A DNA stretch of 64,000 nt from Pleurodeles waltl (GCF_031143425.1 NC_090441.1:224250928-224314927), one strand, 5' to 3'; shown: positions 11,401-21,959, counted from the first letter of the stretch. A program made the numbers and translations. Notes: generated from the letters alone by a model not told the origin.

Positions 11401-11563
11401 AGCGGATCAGCGGGGCTTGGGGGAGCTGGGGACCAGGGGTCGTGGCGCTGGGCGCGGGCCAGGCGCGGACGGGCGCAGACGGGCTTGCCTCTGGCGCGCC
11501 TCTGGCGCGCCAGCGGCGTGCCCGCTGCGCGCGCCCGCTGCGCAGTCGCGCAGCGGCCGCCAT
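8453..11563 (-). CDS. LINE endonuclease/reverse transcriptase, intact, 1,036 aa
   Basis: This is the ORF2-type polyprotein of an L2/CR1-clade retrotransposon; it would nick target DNA and copy its own RNA onto the nick. The N-terminus (1-105) is Ala/Arg/Pro-rich with a CNSCKRIFHH motif at 85-94. The apurinic-like endonuclease spans about 108-315, with N114 (ILINARS), E141 (TETW), GDLNFH at 248-253 and TDHS at 310-313. The reverse transcriptase spans about 575-840: NFRPISLL (599-606), LDLSAAFD (670-677), GVPQGSSLSP (727-736) and the catalytic YADD (760-763). The C-terminal region (about 850-1036) includes RLDYGN and HLHWLPV. The start at 11563 is an ATG followed by G, just inside the end of the first 5' unit; the stop is TAA at 8453-8455. 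All key catalytic residues are present and there is no internal stop. Confidence 0.92.
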   Translation of the reverse strand: MAAAARLRSGRAQRARRWRARGAPEASPSAPVRAWPAPSATTPGPQLPQAPLIRYDPTTLHALNPGRSKTCFLAHPKRTHGPFACNSCKRIFHHATTTTTSPRAINHLKCILINARSVHKHAVELWDLLDSTAPDVAFITETWMNASSAPDIATAIPEGYKISRKDRTNQVGGGVAIIFKDSISVTTSTEDPPLAAEHLHFQIRTDPRTTLRGSLVYRPPGPRASFSDAIADFISPHALASPDYILLGDLNFHLEQNNDPNTTTLLDNLANLGLKQLVNTATHIAGHTLDPIFSASKHVFFSHTSALHWTDHSCVHFTFRRETSHLRTQPIPHRQWNKIPEEQLFSALAANQPTLTTDPNDAALNLTNWISNCADNLAPLKRTHRQANTKKPLWFSDTLKESKKTCRALEKAWRKDHTADNMTALKNATREHHHLIHTAKRNFFTDRLDKNSHNSRELFSIVKEFSNPSASANAVTPSHDLCESLATFFHRKISDLHDSFGHQTQPYTTEPASPDITLNNWTHINTEETKSIMNSIHSGAPSDPCPHFIFNKADDIIAPHLQTVINSSFSSATFPECWKHAEVNALLKKPTADPSDLKNFRPISLLPFPAKVIEKTVNKQLTTFLEDNNLLDPSQTGFRTNHSTETALISVTDDIRTLMDNGETVALILLDLSAAFDTVCHRTLITRLRSTGIQGQALDWIASFLANRSQRVYLPPFRSEPTKIICGVPQGSSLSPTLFNVYMSPLADIVRKHDIIITSYADDTQLVLSLTKDPASAKTNLQEGMKDVADWMRLSRLKLNSEKTEVLILGNTPSAWDDSWWPTALGTAPTPADHARNLGFILDPLLTMTKQVNAVSSACFLTLRMLRKIFRWIPADTRKTVTHALVTSRLDYGNTLYAGTTAKLQNRLQRIQNASARLILDVPRNSHISAHLRHLHWLPVSKRITFRLLTHAHKALHNKGPEYLNRRLSFYVPTRPLRSAGLALAAVPRTRRSTAGGRSFSFLAAKTWNSLPTSLRTTLDHSAFRRLLKTWLFEQR

Positions 11564-12516
11564 AAGAGGTAGGAGGGGGGGGGAGGGGTCAGCTGGGGGC
11601 GAATGGGAGCTGGGGGGCGGGGGCGTGCAGGAGGTCGCGGCGGGAAAGCGCGAGGGAGGGGGGGGGACAGGTAGAGTGAGAGGAGCTGGGGGAGGGGGTT
11701 TAGGGTGGAGGAGGGTGAGTGTTAGGAGGTTTGGAGATTAGGGAGAGAGATAGGAGTAGGGTTGTGAAGATAGGGGAGGGGGGGTTGTAGAGGTGGGTGA
11801 GGGAGAGAGGTAGAGTGAGAGGATAGGGAGATAGGTAGTAGAGGGGGTGGCGGGAGGGGGGGAGAGATAGAGAAATAGATAGAGAAAATAGATAGAGAAG
11901 TCGATAGATAGGGAAATAGATAGATAGACAGATAGGTAGGTAGGAGGAGGTGGAGAGTGGGGGAGTTAGATAGTGAGATAGGGAGCTAGAGAGATAGGAA
12001 GATAGGAGGAGTGAGGGAGGTAGATAGCGAACGGGTTAGCTAGGGGTGAGAGAGGGGGAGGCGAGTGAGGGAGGGGGATGAGGAAGGAGCAGGAGGGCAG
12101 GCTCGGGGGAAGAAGACGGAGGAGGTAGAAGAGCCGAAGACAGGAGAACAGAAGACAGAAGAACAGAAGACAGAAGAACAGAAGACCGGAAGAGCAGAAG
12201 ACAGAAGAACAGAAGAACAGAAGAACAGAAGACAGAAGAACAGAAGAACAGAAGACAGAAGAACAGAAGAACAGAAGACAGAAGAACAGAAGAACACAGA
12301 AGAAGATTGCAGAGGGGGAGCGAGGAGGAAGAGACAGAGAGGAGGAAAAGAAGCAGGAGCAGGAGAGAAGGTGAGTGGCGCGGGGCAGGGTGAGGGGCTG
12401 GGAGGAGGGGGGTACTTACAGTTAGGTGGGTCTCAGGAACACAGGAACTCGGGAACTTGGAGGAGCTGCAGCGGCAGGGGGAGCGACCTACCCTTGGGTC
12501 AAGGGTCGCTACCACT
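11545..12516 (-). repeat. 5' unit A of the LINE (ORF-proximal)
   Basis: Unit A runs from GTCGCGCAGCGGCCGCCAT to AAGGGTCGCTACCACT on the plus strand and is repeated almost identically from 12517. It is strongly strand-asymmetric: G/A-rich on plus, hence a polypyrimidine RNA. It contains GATA-type runs (11866-11945) and an ACAGAAGA-type microsatellite (about 12140-12300). By analogy with the tandem promoter monomers of mouse L1 it may carry promoter activity; that is inference. Confidence 0.8.
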
Positions 12517-13703
12517 GTCGCGCAGCGGCCGCCATAAGAGGTAGGAGGGGGGGGGAGGGGTCAGCTGGGGGCGAATGGGAGCTGGGGGGCGGGGGCGTGC
12601 AGGAGGTCGCGGCGGGAAAGCGCGAGGGAGGGGGGGACAGGTAGAGTGAGAGGAGCTGGGGGAGGGGGTTTAGGGTGGAGGAGGGTGAGTGTTAGGAGGT
12701 TTGGAGATTAGGGAGAGAGATAGGAGTAGGGTTGTGAAGATAGGGGAGGGGGGGTTGTAGAGGTGGGTGAGGGAGAGAGGTAGAGTGAGAGGATAGGGAG
12801 ATAGGTAGTAGAGGGGGTGGCGGGAGGGGGGGAGAGATAGAGAAATAGATAGAGAAAATAGATAGAGAAGTCGATAGATAGGGAAATAGATAGATAGACA
12901 GATAGGTAGGTAGGAGGAGGTGGAGAGTGGGGGAGTTAGATAGTGAGATAGGGAGCTAGAGAGATAGGAAGATAGGAGGAGTGAGGGAGGTAGATAGCGA
13001 ACGGGTTAGCTAGGGGTGAGAGAGGGGGAGGCGAGTGAGGGAGGGGGATGAGGAAGGAGCAGGAGGGCAGGCTCGGGGGAAGAAGACGGAGGAGGTAGAA
13101 GAGCCGAAGACAGGAGAACAGAAGACAGGAGAACAGAAGACAGAAGAACAAAAGACAGAAGAGCAGAAGACAGAAGCACAGAAGATCGGAAGATCGGAAG
13201 AGCAGAAGAACAGAGAAGAACAGAGAAGAACAGAGAAGAACAGAGAAGAACCGAGAAGAAGAACACAGAAGCACCGAGAAGAAGAACACAGAAGCACCGA
13301 GAAGAAGAACACAGAAGCACCGAGAAGAACAGAGAAGAAGAACACAGAAGACCGGAAGGACACAAAAGAACAGAAGGGAAGAACAGAAGAACAGAAGAGA
13401 AGAACAGAGAAGAAGAACACAGAAGACCAGAAGGACACAAAAGAACAGAAGGGAAGAACAGAAGAACAGAAGAGAAGAACAGAAGAACACAGAAGAAGAT
13501 TGCAGAGGGGGAGCGAGGAGGAAGAGACAGAGAGGAGGAAAAGAAGCAGGAGCAGGAGAGAAGGTGAGTGGCGCGGGGCAGGGCGAGGGGCTGGGAGGAG
13601 GGGGGTACTTACAGTTAGGTGGGTCTCAGGAACACAGGAACTCGGGAACTTGGAGGAGCTGCAGCGGCAGGGGGAGCGACCTACCCTTGGGTCAAGGGTC
13701 GCT
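12517..13703 (-). repeat. 5' unit B of the LINE (distal), with expanded microsatellite
   Basis: Same order of blocks as unit A, offset by 972 bp at the left edge. The difference in length (about 215 bp) lies in the AGAAGAACA/GAAGCACCG microsatellite at 13110-13490. Both units end with an AGCGACC...GGTCGCT inverted repeat. The ATG corresponding to the LINE start also occurs here (12535-12533, minus) but meets a stop after eight codons, so only the unit A start leads into the ORF. Confidence 0.8.
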
Positions 13704-13930
13704 CCCCTGACAATATGCCAAAAATATCTCAGAGGATATACTCCCTCAGGAAGTAAGTAACATACACAGAATATACACAACTAACCAAATTAGGTAAGTA
13801 AAACAGTCAGAAAGTAGTGCAAACACTGTAAAACACAATAGGATGCAATAGGCCTAGGGGCAACACAAACCATATACTAAGGAAGTAGAATGTGAACCAC
13901 AAATGCACCCCTAGGCAAGCGAGAAAACAC
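13704..13930 (-). mobile_element. LTR copy C, continuation
   Basis: Resumes the LTR broken at 8371 (TGACAATATGCCAAAAATATCTCAG, then the GGGGCAACACAAACCATATACT motif shared with copies B and D). It ends where the Harbinger terminus begins. The expected continuation (CAGTGAGGGTTA...CCACCCC) was not found on the far side of the Harbinger locus, so the right side has been rearranged or the element boundaries are more complex. Confidence 0.75.
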
Positions 13931-14110
13931 TAAGGCCCATATTTATACTTTTTGACGCAAAACTGCGCCGGTGCCGTTTTGCGTAAAAAATATTACCGCC
14001 GGCTAACGCCATTTTGATGCGCCGTGTCGGCGTCAAATTGATACTTTGACGCACGGCTGCACAAACCACAGGTGTAAGTAATTTTTTAAAGCAAAACGAC
14101 GTTAACGCGG
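13931..14110 (+). repeat. Harbinger left terminus with TAA duplication
   Basis: TAA (13931-13933) is followed by GGCCCATATTTATAC and TTTTTGACGC, the same terminal sequence that ends the MITE at 50852 in inverse orientation. Internal GACGCA / TGCGTC motifs follow. The short 3-bp TWA-type duplication and this terminus fit PIF/Harbinger. Confidence 0.7.
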
Positions 14111-14224
14111 CGGAAATGATTGTGGGTCGATTTAAAACACCGCATACCGGATATGCAGCGTTTTTTGACGCAACAGCATCAAAATTCCCCACAAACACAG
14201 CCATTTCCGCAGAGGAGAGGCAAA

Positions 14225-16783
14225 ATGCATCACAGATGCCTGTATAGACCCCAGGAAGATGACAACAGACCAGGAACCAGCCAGGAGGACCCACACAAGA
14301 ACCAGGACAGGGAGAAGAAGAAAAGAAAGTGTCGCTTCAGTGTAGAGGAGCAGGAAATTCTGGTTAAAGAGGTAACGGAACACCAGCACCAACTGTGTGT
14401 CACCTCAAAGTTGCCAATCAGTAGGAGAGAGGCAATATGGGAACAAATTGTTGACAAGATAACCAGTGTGGCAGAAGTACGCAGAACAGTCATCGAATGC
14501 AGGAAACGCTGGAATGACTGCAAGCTCAGGACCAAGGAAAAGATGGCCAGGAACAGGAAGGCAGCACTGCAGACTGGAGGTGGGAGTCCAGCACACCAGG
14601 AGGCCCTGGACCACATGGAGGAGATGGTCGCAGCCGTCATCCCTGAGGAGGTCGTCACAGAGATTCAAGGACATGACAACGCAGACTACCAGGAGACAAC
14701 ACACATGCAGGGTAAGTCGCATGGGGAATTATAATGCACTAATGACAACTGTAAGCGGGGGGGGTACCGACCACAAAATGCATGGAAGTCATCATATACA
14801 TGAAGTGGCATGGGTAAAGGGGTATGGCATGGGGGCATGGCCTGCACAGAGAGAAGATGGGGCACACCATTACACTACACAAACAACAGTCCCATGGGGG
14901 CATGCTGCCATGCCAATGATGGAGCAAAGGTAAAGCCACGCCAGGAGGGAAGGGCACAACGTCAAACTGACATCCCTGCACACATCAGCCACTATACCCC
15001 CTACATTAACTAGAGCCCAATTAACAACCTCTAGTCATACCGACAACTGGAATGTAACAGTGACAACAGTTGCCACTACCACCTCCGCTCTGTGTGAAGT
15101 TCAAGTAGCTAATGGCAGTAACCTCCCCATGGATCATGCACACCTAAATTAGTGGGTTGAGGATGACAACTCCAATAATCCCCTGAAACAAGACAAAGGC
15201 TCCAGTCCTGTCAAATGTCATTGCCCATAGTTGTCACAAACATCAGCCAATGTCATCAACAGTAGGAGCTACACAGCACTAAGGTAACACCCATGCTGCA
15301 TATGTCAGGGTCCATCCTTTGCCTGGGTCACAATGTAATATCCCAAATTTCATACTGCTCAGACAACAGCATTGAGGGGGAGGACACATGTAACTGGTCA
15401 CTGAAATACACCTGCACAGTCAGAGGAGGAAATAGGACACTGCTACAGCTATCAGGGCAATCTAATGTACCACACATTCCCTAACATCAGCTGTACACAC
15501 TACCAATCCCAACATCCATATCGTGCCATAACAATGCTATGCATAGGATACGCTACATGTCAACTACATATAAGTGGATATGAAAGATCAGAGACTGGGG
15601 CAGGTCCAGATTGTTAAGTGTGCTGCTAGTGCCATCAGAGCACCCACAGCCAGTGAAAGGTCTCACCATGAGAATGGATGTAGATGGAGGCCTGAGTAGG
15701 ACAAGAAGGTGGCAATTCACTATTCGGCCTAAAACAAGACTAGAGGAGATGATGCTGAGAAGTCCAATAACTTAATACTATACATGTGACATGCAGGTGG
15801 GCCATAGGCCTGGGAGAATGCCTATCTGAAAGACTGGAGCAATGAACAGGAAACAAGATCACAATGTGAAATCATCACAAGGCAGGCATGTCTCATCACA
15901 AAAGCCACAACACACATGCACACTAATGGTACCCCATTTCATTTCAGAGGACGATGGATCTCCTGTGGGTATGCCTGTCCCGGAATACCCTGATGACATG
16001 GATGACGAGCTGACAAACATTCCCCAGCAGACCATCCAAGATGTCCTTGGAATCCTCCAGACACCACCTTCAGTCACAAGGAGGAGCACAGAACAAGCAG
16101 CCATCGCAGAGGATCCGCCCACCACCCCAATTGTAAGACCTGCCAGCTCCAAGACAGCTGAGGACTCAGACGACATAGGCACCAGCTTTGAGAGATCTGT
16201 AGTTGGGGTACAGCGGAAGCTGGCCAATGAGGTGCGGGTGGGGATGCAAACTATGGCAGACAGCCTAGAGGGGGTGCGTTCATGTATGATGTCATCTGCA
16301 GATCAGGCAGCAGCTATGCAAGCCCTAACATCCATCCTGCAAGGACTACAAGAAACTGTCAAGGAATTCACCACTGCATTGAGGGAGTTGCCACAACACC
16401 TCGCATCCCAAACCTTACACTACATGCACGAATGCAATCATGACCCCCTCAGGGCCGACCTGGCTGCCTACCATCGTGATGTGGCTGCTATTCTTAAGAA
16501 TCAGCAGATCCTCCTTGCAGCAGTACTGCCCTTAAAACCTTCACAGTTAGCAGTGACCGGGATGTCTGACTCCACGTCTTCTAACACTGAGGTGTGTTGC
16601 CCCTTCACAACCACCACCACCAAGGACATAGGAGGCAACACACACATCAGGAGAAGAAGACATGGAACAGATCACATTCACACGGAAAAGTACCCGGAAG
16701 CACTAGTCCCTGCCACATGGGCAACTATTACCAAGGTCCAGCGCTTTGTAATATGCCAGTCTTACAACAACTGTACTCAATGA
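14225..16783 (+). CDS. Harbinger-encoded Myb/SANT-like protein, two exons (join 14225-14711, 15948-16783)
   Basis: PIF/Harbinger transposons encode, besides the transposase, a Myb-like protein that in known elements binds the termini and brings the transposase to the nucleus and DNA. Exon 1 has a basic KKKRK stretch (31-35) and a Myb/SANT-like domain at about 36-105 (FSVEEQEILVKEV, then ECRKRWNDCK as the recognition helix), similar to NAIF1-type domains. The intron has a GG/GTAAGT donor (14712) and a TTTCATTTCAG/AG acceptor (15947). The phase-1 junction joins the frames exactly (Gln-Glu-Asp-Asp), giving about 440 aa. Exon 2 starts acidic, then has a long predicted helical region (about 230-330, LQGLQETVKEFTTALRELP). 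I chose ATG 14225 (AAAATGC context); the frame is open further upstream. No stop or frameshift was seen. Confidence 0.75.
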
Positions 16784-16997
16784 CTGTTCTGCAAACCACT
16801 GTATATCTTGTCAGCCTGCCCAGTACTTGTCTCTCTCTTACTCATTGGCAAATCCTGTCCCTCTGCACTGTCTGACACATCACCCCAGCATATCAAAAGC
16901 ATTTTCCTTTACCACTTGTGTAGGATCACAATGGAAGATGTCACTATAATGGACTCACAATCATGGGCAATGTACATATAGCACTACAGCACTTTTC

Positions 16998-17003
16998 AAT
17001 AAA
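16998..17003 (+). promoter_or_regulatory. Poly(A) signal of the plus-strand Myb-like gene
   Basis: AATAAA lies 215 bp after the stop codon at 16781-16783 and is followed by T/GT-rich sequence (CTTTGTCTCTGTGTAATGTG, from 17022). Confidence 0.6.
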
Positions 17004-17039
17004 TATCACTTACTCAACTGCTTTGTCTCTGTGTAATGT

Positions 17040-18024
17040 GACATAGCTGTGCAGTAGATAACTGAAATGTGCCTCCTGACAAATAACGTAGCTTGTCAAT
17101 ACAACTGTCCTGAAATTATGTAGTCAGATAACTTTGCACAGTGGTCTGGATTGCATCATACTCTGCCCTTCCTGAGGGTAATATCTGATGAAAAGAGAAA
17201 CCATACACCATCATACTGTGTTGGACAGAATAATGATTCCTCAAGGGATATCTAAGTCATCAAATAGTGGCAGTAAAATGTTGTCACCATGCAATACTAA
17301 CACATATAACAGTGCATACTAATCTAAGCAAACACTCCAAAAACTGCATGAGTGAAGGTGTCTGAGATTACATCCAAATAGGTAATCATGCTGAACCGTG
17401 TCACAAATGATCTATGTGAGTCATGAAGACGATACTACAAGAGTGCTTACGACAACTCACCTTATAAGGGTGTCCTTGAACATCACACTGCAATTAGACC
17501 TAAAACAGTTCCCCCAATACCAAATCTGGAAGCACTGTTTGTGACTTAGAAAACATACTTATTGACAAAAACACTTTGGGATCCATATTAACTGTGATTG
17601 GTGGTTGCAACGGATGGTGGAATCTTTGTAAGGTAGCTCTGGGGTAGCTGCCAATCTTACAGCTCAGTTGGGATTTGTTCGTAGCATAGGACACAAATGT
17701 AATAGAACAAAATTCATGTACACTAATGCCAAGACCCTGATCAACAAGCATTTAACACATACTTTAAAGGGTTCACTATATATTTATTAAATGGTAATCA
17801 CAGAAGAGGAAACTCGGGGAAAAGTCTTACCTACCCTAATCTACACTGACTACTCATTACCCACAACTGTCCTTAACTAACCTAAGCTAAACTTACTTAT
17901 CACATGTAACGAAACGTTCTAAACATCAAAACCCCACCCCCCTTATGAGACGGGACACATGGAGGACAACAGATACTAACCTAAACACATACTATACTAT
18001 CTTTTCTTTTAATTTTTTGTGATT
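17040..18024. other. Non-coding spacer between two convergent Harbinger genes
   Basis: No ORF of note. The segment separates the 3' ends of the plus-strand and minus-strand Myb-like genes. It is AT-rich with an A/C-rich tract on plus (17820-18000). Confidence 0.4.
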
Positions 18025-18030
18025 TTTATT
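18025..18030 (-). promoter_or_regulatory. Poly(A) signal of the minus-strand Myb-like gene
   Basis: TTTATT on plus reads AATAAA on minus, about 260 bp beyond the stop codon at 18292-18290. Confidence 0.5.
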
Positions 18031-18289
18031 TAAACACACAAGAACCCCAACATAGACCCCCACCCACTCACACACTGAATAAGTAAAAATAGAAAGATTC
18101 AGGACCCCACACCCACTAACACTAACTAAACTAACATCCTATACTAACCTAACACTAAGCCCCCTAAGCCCACTAAGTATGAGAACAAGGAAAGAGGAGG
18201 GAGGGGAGGGAATCCTGTCCATAGCCAAAAGTCTAGAGGTTGGCCCGCCGGAGGGTCCGCTTTATGGACCCCACACGCCTGTTCATATG

Positions 18290-21200
18290 TCAAACATCAC
18301 GCTGCAGGTGACTGATTTTCCGTAGCAGACGGTCCATTTTACGTTCCATTGCCTGAAAAGCTGCAGGGTCAACTGTAGCAGCTGGGGCAGTCTGGGTACC
18401 GGCGAAGGATGTGTGTGTGGGCGTGTAGAGCCAATGCCTGTGGGCTGCCCTGAAGGTGTTCCAATGCTGAGGCCTGGAGCAACTGAAGACATTGGGACAA
18501 CAGTCCCAGCTGTGGGTGGTGCCACCTGGGTGGAAGTGGTGGTTGTGCTGGTGGTGGCTGTGATGGGAAAGCCCTCCGTGCTCCGGAGGCCTGTTCATTC
18601 CGGTATCTTTGGGCCATCCTTCTGAACCCTGACTCTACCAGCAGGATATGTTGGTACCTCATGTCCCGCCTCTGGAACTCACGGACCTGGATGGGTGTCA
18701 TGTTCGCAGCTGTCAAGTCAAAGGCAAACAATGTACATTAGGAACTGTATTGTGTGAAATTGCACAAGAAGTAAATCAGACAGTAGATCATTGAATGTCC
18801 CTGAGGAAGTACATGGCAGGCCAGCCTACAAAGGTCATATCACACATAGCACATCCAAACCCTACAAGATGGGTAACAACTGGCATTAACTTGGCATCTG
18901 AGTTCTGCCAGTTGTCAGCTAACAATCATGCTGCACATCCTCCACCAATGCCTGGGCTACAGATGTCAGTGTACGGGATGGAAATCTAATGCCACATGGT
19001 CTGCATGTTGTAAATGGACTTGCTAGTATAGTACTCATGTGCCATACCTGAGTGTGTGTATACTAGGTTCCAACCAAACATTCACTTATTCACATGTATG
19101 TGTAACATAATGGTAGCATCAGTCCTAGGTACCCTATTCACAAACCCATGCCTGTGTTTGAGGGTGGGGGGGTGGAGAAACAACGAACAATTCCAAACAA
19201 CATGGACACCCAGGAGTCTATAGAAAGCTCAACATGTGTTTGGCTCTACACACACACCACAGATAAGGTCTATCAACAATTAGGAGACAGTAAACCCTTG
19301 ACCAATCCTAGCGCCACTCATGACAGGAAATGCAGACCTTTATCCACATCATATACTTCCAGTAAGGCATGACTTACAACAGACACAGAGTTTTAAGAAC
19401 ACCCATGATCATGATTTGCATGCACACCTAGGCCATTGCATTCAAGTGCCACATACTTGTAGCACTACATGTGGAACTACATGCTGCTAGGAAGTTCAAC
19501 CTACATTCTAATAAGTACTTTGGTGAATAGGGAAGCAGAAGTCTGTTGGAAAGCAATTTGCAGTACCAATCTGGGAGAATGTGGGTCTGACAGGCAGACT
19601 AAATCTGAGGTGAGTTCCAGTGCGACTTTTGTTGATACAAGTGTTATCCACATGACTCACCCCAGTTCTCATTGCGGGGCCTACAGGAATGACCTACAAT
19701 CCCTAGATAATACAATAGGATAAGCATTGGCCAACTCAAAAATGGTGAGAAACTGAAATCCCACTCATGGAACAAGACAAATGATTGGCCAGCGCATCAC
19801 ACCTTGCTATGTGTTCAACACACAGGAGTCCATCACATATCACCAGCAAACACAACACATAACAGACATATCAACACTTACTGCAGTGGTTGGGGTCCTC
19901 AAATGTAGCCACCTCTCCCACAGTGTAGGGTGCCGGTCCACCTGTAAGGCATGGAAGGAAGAAATGTGCTCAGAATCTGTGCACTCACCAACAATTTCCA
20001 AGACAAAAATAATGTGTAAGATGACATAAATAATGAAAGCCATTCAGACATGATGATACTGCATCTGATATATCACGGCCAACATGTACATAGCATGGGT
20101 CTCCTGTGGCAATTACACACATATCTGCACACATGCAGTGGCCCTAACTATCATGTGGTGGCAAACATGCTCCTTCATTAGTGAGCAGAAATAATAATGG
20201 TGTGTAATCGTCTCATCATGTGCATCCAAGAGAGACATCCAAAGCCTGGTTACTTGAGGACTGCATTACCAGTCAAACAGCCTATGTGGCCATGACACAT
20301 TTATGACACATAGGTACAATGTACAGAGGGACAGGGGCTTTTGTAAGCCCTCGTGTTGTTACAGTTTCTTCATTTGATGTGGCCCAGCAACGGTGATTTG
20401 CACAAAACATGAACCCATGTGCATATCTTTGGACTGCCATCCCTAGTTGGAATGTGGCACTACAAACTCCAAATACCAGTCTAAGATGTTTGCTGAGGGC
20501 ACCTTACACCTTTTCCCGATGTTTCAAATCCAGATCTGACATGTATCCAAAAAGATGAAGGACCACAATAATCACTAACATTCATAGAACTTCCAAAAAC
20601 GCTTTCCTTACACACTCACCAGGCACACATGAGACATATGTCTGGGCCACATTGCTATCATCAATTGACATGAAGCCAGCACTAATTTTCTGCATCATGT
20701 AGTGTTTCTAAAGTCAGTGTAGCTATTGCGTCAACAAAGGTTGACAATATTTGAGTAAATCTATACTTCACTGGCAAATGTAACCTATATAGACATGATT
20801 GGCTCCTATTTTGTGTTGCTGTCTGACACAAAGGCGGCACCAAATTACATTAAGCAAAAGTATTCTGTAAGTTTGCAGAGCACGTGCTTCCTGACAGCTA
20901 GCAATTGTGGTCCTTCACATAGTCCATCAATGACCCTGTATGTTTCTGCAGCATTCCACACAGTCAGCAACTTAGCCGGCAGATATTGTCCAAATCATCT
21001 GATGTCACTACAGAGCTTTTAATTGTGCACATTTACATGATTTGTACTCACCAACAGTGCCACCAATCACTATTCCCAGGTGGTCCAGCAGATCGTGCTC
21101 CCTGGTGATGAGGTCAGCCCAGCGGTGCTTCAGCTGGTGGTCATTCCTCTGGCTCCCATACACTCGCTGCAAGTGATGCAGCAACGTTCCCCACCGAATT

Positions 21201-21336
21201 CTTCGCGCCTCAGTGTGATACCCCTGTATCACCCTGCCCCCTGCCTCGATCATGAGTGGGAGGAAATGGCACACCAGCCATATAAACCCCCAAGCTCCTC
21301 CTCACCCATCCTGTGAAGACGTGGCCTACCCAACAT
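18290..21336 (-). pseudogene. Second Harbinger Myb-like gene, three exons, frameshifted
   Basis: Minus-strand exons are 21336-21052, 19941-19882 and 18709-18290, with GTGAGT and GTAAGT donors, AG acceptors and matching phases: the 60-bp middle exon joins both sides in frame. Exon 1 starts MLGRPRLHRMGEEEL. After a one-base loss near 21293 it continues FLPLMIEAGGR, then RVYGSQRNDHQLKHRWADL, which looks like the last helix of a Myb/SANT-type domain. Exon 2 encodes a TVGEVATFEDP segment. Exon 3 encodes TPIQVREFQRRDMRYQHIL, a Pro/Gln/Ser/Thr-rich stretch whose frame shifts at least twice, and a C-terminal helix MERKMDRLLRKISHLQRDV. It differs from the plus-strand Myb-like protein, so the locus either has three genes or combines two elements. 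Family membership is inferred from position and domain shape. Confidence 0.6.
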
Positions 21337-21339
21337 CTC

Positions 21340-21739
21340 AGCACTGAAAAGGGGAATAGGGGATAAAGACGAAGAAAGAAGAAAAGGGGGAAAGTAGAAG
21401 TACAAAAAAAGAAGTAAACTTAACAACTAAAAGAGCCCAACTGTCTCCAAACTAGCACTACCCACAAGAGACTCCCACAAACAACAAATACACTACAATA
21501 CTGGACAATTGTAAACAAAACACACTCAGACAGTATACAACAACAATATTTATTTCACAAAGTAACAAGTAAGATGGCACACAGGACACCAAAGCACAAA
21601 ATCACTGGACAACACTCTGAACACAGCCACACAGTCTAGAAGATTCACATACTGCAAAGTGAAAGTGAAAGTACACCCACTGTACATATTCTGTAAACAG
21701 GATATCCTATTACATCACTTCCTGCATAAAATGGCCGCC
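21340..21739. other. Presumed 5' leader of the minus-strand Myb-like gene
   Basis: A-rich, no ORF. An A/G-rich tract (21350-21420) lies just upstream of the start codon of the minus-strand gene. Nothing else recognised. Confidence 0.3.
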
Positions 21740-21946
21740 GTTTTTATCGTTATGCGTCATATTTTTTCACGCATACAGATTGTGCGTCATATTTTTAGAC
21801 GCACAGGAGTGAAAATTAGACGGCATCCAAATAATAGTAAATAGTCTACAATTATTTGGATGCGGCCTAATTATCACTCCTGTGCGTCGAAAAATATGAC
21901 GCACAATCTGTATTGGTGAAAAAAAATGACGCATAACGCTAAAAAC
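21740..21946. repeat. Long palindrome, 96-bp arms, 15-bp loop
   Basis: Left arm 21740-21835 and right arm 21851-21946 are inverted copies with about eight mismatches (roughly 92% identity). Each arm carries several copies of the TGCGTCA / TGACGCA motif that is also frequent in the Harbinger termini of this window. It could be a folded-back MITE, two Harbinger ends joined head to head, or an internal control region. Confidence 0.85.
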
Positions 21947-21959
21947 TACAAAGTTTCAG

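Larger units (their letters stand above)
8372..13703 (-). mobile_element. L2/CR1-type LINE, near full length
   Basis: A 5.3-kb insertion in LTR copy C. On the minus strand it has a 5' region made of two tandem units (13703-12517, 12516-11545), one long EN-RT ORF (11563-8453), an approximately 80-nt 3' tail that includes GCGCTTTATAAATG, and a terminal microsatellite of GATTT units (8390-8372), as expected for L2-like elements. I saw no separate ORF1: the open frames in the 5' region are simple-sequence products. An intact ORF, repeated 5' units and a regular tail suggest a recent insertion. Confidence 0.9.

Noticed and set aside
12036..13780. Long open frames on both strands (up to 256 codons) rich in Ser/Cys/Leu or Glu/Arg/Lys
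   Set aside because: They are translations of the AGAAGAACA-type microsatellite and G/A-rich 5' units and have no domain.
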